Of a stretch of 54,409 bases of DNA, positions 51,887 through 54,409 are shown piece by piece. Each line of letters opens with the position of its first letter. Positions within the stretch are counted from its first letter, which is position 1. The notes beneath the pieces were generated by a model. It was not told the origin of the DNA and searched no databases. It saw only the letters and a program-made list of their open reading frames with translations. Made by a program: the position numbers and the translations under genes. The stretch is from Ferruginibacter sp. GTDB taxonomy: Bacteria > Bacteroidota > Bacteroidia > Chitinophagales > Chitinophagaceae. Where the stretch lies: contig JABFQZ010000021.1 of NCBI GenBank assembly GCA_013141435.1, forward strand, positions 1-54,409, written 5' to 3'.

Positions 51887-54217
51887 ATGAAAAAAACAAT
51901 TACTTTTTTGGCAGTATTACAATTTTTTTTTGTAATCACAAATGCCCAGCAAAAAAACACAATAGATAGCCTTCAAAAAGCAGTAAAGCAAAATATTGCC
52001 GATACACAAAAAGTTAAAATTTATTATAAACTTAGTAAACTTTATGCAGATGCTGAGGACTCTACAAATGCAGTAAATAATTATTTTAGTGGTATTAAAA
52101 TTGCAAAAGAAAAAAAATTACATGCTTGGGAAGTTTATGGCTATAATGAAATAGGATTTTTGTACGAATTAATGAACGAAAATAAAATTGCTATTAACTA
52201 TTACAAACAAGCTATTAACAATGCAAAACAATATAATTTATTACCAGAGTTAGGCAAAGCTTATAGAAATACTGCATTTGCAATGGCTAATTTAGGCAAG
52301 GTAGAAACAGCAATAAAATATGATGACTCTACAATTTTTACATATTCAAAAGCAGGTATATTAGTAGAAAAAGCAAACGCAATAAATAACCAAGGGCTTC
52401 GATATCACAGTTTAAATAAAAACAATTTAGCCTTAGAAAATTATTATAAAGCCTTAACCATTTATGATAATTTAAAAGAAGAAAAAAAGAAAGCAAACAC
52501 AGTATTAAATATTGGGCAAATACATTTACAACAAAAAAATTATGATATTGCTCTCAATTTTTTCTTTAAAGCAAAAGATTTAGCTATTAAAACAAATTAT
52601 GCACAACCATTATTATTATCCGAAAACAATATTGGAGTTGTATACTTTGAACAAAAAAAATATGCAGATGCAATACCGTATTTTGAAAGATCTATGGAAA
52701 TTGCAAAATCTGTAAAAAACAAAAATTCTGAATTACAAGCAATTACAAACCTTGGAACTTGTTATCAAAATATAGGCAACTATACAAAGGCAGATGAATA
52801 TTACAAAAAAGCCGAACAGAAACTGCTAACCACATCAGATTACGAAGGCATACTTACAAACTATGTAAACCAAGCATCGCTTGCTGGTATGCAAAAAAAC
52901 TACAATCAATGTTTGGCATATACCGATAAATGCTTTTACTATTTAAATAATTATGATGGACTAACAAAATACAAACACTATGTTTATGAAAATGCAGCAT
53001 TTGCTAACAAGATGTTAGGCAATTTTGATAAGGCATTTATGCTTCAAGATTCTCAAATAATTTATAAAGACATATCTATAAATGAAAAAGCAAATTCAGA
53101 ACTTTTAGAATTGCAAACAAAATACGAAACAGAAAAAAAACAGTTAACAATTAATCTACTATCCAAATCGGATTCCATAAAAAGTTTGCGAATAGAAAAC
53201 CAAACTGCAGAAATTAATAAACAACAATTAAGCATTGCAGGGCAACAGTTAGCAATTTCGCAATCAAATTTAAAAATAGTAAATGATAGCTTGTTGCTTG
53301 CCGAAAATAATTTACAGCTTATTGAAAATGATCTACAATTGGCTAACAAAAACAAAATAATTAGTATTAATAAATTAAAAGAAATACAACAACAACAACA
53401 CATTACTAATTTAGCACAAGAAAAAAAAATACGAGATTTAGAAATTAGCAAAAAAAATAATTTGCTATTAGGGTTAAGTTTGCTTATTCCGCTTTTAATA
53501 TTGGGCAGCTTTTTTTGGTATAAGCATAAGCAACAGCAGCAGCAACACAATTTACAAACTTTACTTTTTGAACAACAAAAAAAAGCTACAATAAATATAT
53601 TAGCTGCCGAAGAAAAAGAACGAAAAAGAATAGCCAGCGACTTGCATGATGGCGTAGGGCAATTAATGACAGCCGCATGGCTTAATATGAAAGCTGTAAA
53701 TGAAAAAGCAAAAAATAAAGATAAAGAAACAGCCGATTTGTTAGATAAAGCAATGCACCTTGTAGATGAAAGCTGCAAAGAAGTAAGAGCAGTGAGCCAC
53801 AATATGATGCCAAACGCTTTGCTAAAAAAAGGATTGATAAATGCAATCAGAGAATTTTTGCAACAAATAAATGTAAAATCTACAAAAATTAATTTACAAA
53901 CAGAAGGGTTAAATAAATCTTTGCCAAACGATGTAGAAACAGTACTGTACAGGGTTATACAAGAAAGTGTAAACAATGTAATAAAACATGCACAAGCCTC
54001 AAGTTTAGATATTAGTATCAATCAAGACGAAGCTGGTATAGATATTATGATTGAGGATAATGGCAAAGGATTTAATATAAACGAAGTAAATAAAAAAGAT
54101 GGCATAGGTTTGCAAAATATAAAAAGTAGAATAGAATATTTAAAAGGAACGGTAGAGTGGAATACAGCTGAAAACAAAGGAACATTAGTAGCCATACATA
54201 TACCCGAAAGTAAATAA
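51887..54217 (+). CDS. TPR-repeat HisKA_3 sensor histidine kinase
   Basis: A 776-residue kinase: signal peptide (MKKTITFLAVLQFFFVITNAQ), TPR repeats to about residue 380 (IAINYYKQAINNAKQ; ALENYYKALTIYDNL; ADEYYKKAEQKLL), a long Gln/Asn-rich coiled coil, one membrane segment (LLLGLSLLIPLLILGSFFWY), then a HisKA_3 dimerisation domain with the phospho-acceptor in ERKRIASDLHDGVGQLM and an HATPase with VIQESVNNVIKHA and EDNGKGFNI. This NarL-type kinase overlaps the start of its partner regulator by one base (TAATG). It is a different class from the HisKA kinases at 20388-24873, despite the shared TPR sensor plan. Confidence 0.93.
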   Translation: MKKTITFLAVLQFFFVITNAQQKNTIDSLQKAVKQNIADTQKVKIYYKLSKLYADAEDSTNAVNNYFSGIKIAKEKKLHAWEVYGYNEIGFLYELMNENKIAINYYKQAINNAKQYNLLPELGKAYRNTAFAMANLGKVETAIKYDDSTIFTYSKAGILVEKANAINNQGLRYHSLNKNNLALENYYKALTIYDNLKEEKKKANTVLNIGQIHLQQKNYDIALNFFFKAKDLAIKTNYAQPLLLSENNIGVVYFEQKKYADAIPYFERSMEIAKSVKNKNSELQAITNLGTCYQNIGNYTKADEYYKKAEQKLLTTSDYEGILTNYVNQASLAGMQKNYNQCLAYTDKCFYYLNNYDGLTKYKHYVYENAAFANKMLGNFDKAFMLQDSQIIYKDISINEKANSELLELQTKYETEKKQLTINLLSKSDSIKSLRIENQTAEINKQQLSIAGQQLAISQSNLKIVNDSLLLAENNLQLIENDLQLANKNKIISINKLKEIQQQQHITNLAQEKKIRDLEISKKNNLLLGLSLLIPLLILGSFFWYKHKQQQQQHNLQTLLFEQQKKATINILAAEEKERKRIASDLHDGVGQLMTAAWLNMKAVNEKAKNKDKETADLLDKAMHLVDESCKEVRAVSHNMMPNALLKKGLINAIREFLQQINVKSTKINLQTEGLNKSLPNDVETVLYRVIQESVNNVIKHAQASSLDISINQDEAGIDIMIEDNGKGFNINEVNKKDGIGLQNIKSRIEYLKGTVEWNTAENKGTLVAIHIPESK

Positions 54218-54409
54218 TGAAAACCCTAAATAAAATAAGATTAGCCATGGTGGACGACCATCAAATTATAATTGATGGTATTACCGCATTATTAAAAGAA
54301 GATAATACATTGGCAATAGTTGTAACAGCGAACTCTGCAGAAGCCATGCTAGAATTATTGCATAAAAATGAAGTAGATATTTTATTGACTGATGTTGTGA
54401 TGGATGGTA
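54217..54409 (+). CDS. NarL-type response regulator, partial at window end
   Basis: The first 64 codons of a receiver domain: acidic pair in MVDDHQIIIDG (DD near residues 14-15) and the phospho-acceptor in ILLTDVVMDG near residue 60. The rest, with the expected LuxR-type DNA-binding domain, lies beyond the window. Translationally coupled to the kinase upstream, so it is almost certainly its cognate regulator. Confidence 0.9.
   Translation, partial: MKTLNKIRLAMVDDHQIIIDGITALLKEDNTLAIVVTANSAEAMLELLHKNEVDILLTDVVMDG

Overview
The window is AT-rich DNA from a member of the Bacteroidota. The support is: a 13-gene dcw cell-wall/division cluster, a MurF-alanine racemase fusion, GldF/GldG gliding-type ABC components, a type IX secretion (T9SS) C-terminal sorting domain, TPR-linked histidine kinases, and promoters of the Bacteroidota TTTG/TAnnTTTG type. 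A Chitinophaga-like lineage is my guess; nothing here fixes the genus.

Layout. (1) 1-2.9 kb, CRISPR region: a type II-C-like array of 20 identical 47-nt repeats (79-1589), a promoter plus possible small RNA, a PBECR-type phage nuclease gene, a decayed ssb, and at 2664-2865 a repeat-like sequence followed by structured RNA and a terminator that I read as a tracrRNA gene. Its anti-repeat looks split by about 83 nt. No cas gene is visible; they would lie left of the window or elsewhere. (2) 2.9-19.5 kb, dcw cluster on the minus strand: mraZ-rsmH-ftsL-ftsI-murE-mraY-murD-ftsW-murG-murC-ftsQ-ftsA-ftsZ, with a fourfold 10-bp repeat (probable MraZ operator) in front. (3) 19.7-24.9 kb: a NarL-type regulator converging on two tandem TPR histidine kinases whose catalytic halves are near duplicates. 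(4) 24.9-33.7 kb: three large exported proteins (LamG plus T9SS tail; seven-bladed FG-GAP-like propeller; YadA-like stalk with a peptidase S74 chaperone) behind three nearly identical promoters, then a solitary LytTR protein. (5) 33.8-37.5 kb: a sensor kinase, a YqgE/AlgH protein, a PlsC-like acyltransferase, and a REP-associated transposase between two identical palindromes. (6) 37.6-44.4 kb: two redox operons (ethylbenzene-dehydrogenase-like heme lipoprotein, two c-type cytochromes, DUF5777 barrel; then a TAT-type Fe-S lipoprotein, NrfD quinone-site membrane protein and a Big-like anchored protein), each preceded by an FNR/CRP-like palindrome. No molybdopterin catalytic subunit is present. 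(7) 44.4-50.3 kb, minus strand: gldF-gldG-terC-murF/alr. (8) 50.5-54.4 kb: an M43 metalloprotease lipoprotein and a TPR/HisKA_3 kinase with its regulator, cut by the window end.

How the parts fit: peptidoglycan precursor synthesis and division are split between the dcw cluster and the separate murF-alr gene. The surface-protein block and the signalling genes around it look like a regulated cell-surface module. The redox block looks like a quinol-to-cytochrome chain under oxygen- or nitrogen-oxide-type control. The most unusual items are the split tracrRNA candidate with phage gene remnants beside it, the redox cluster without a catalytic subunit, the co-regulated surface genes and the palindrome-flanked transposase.
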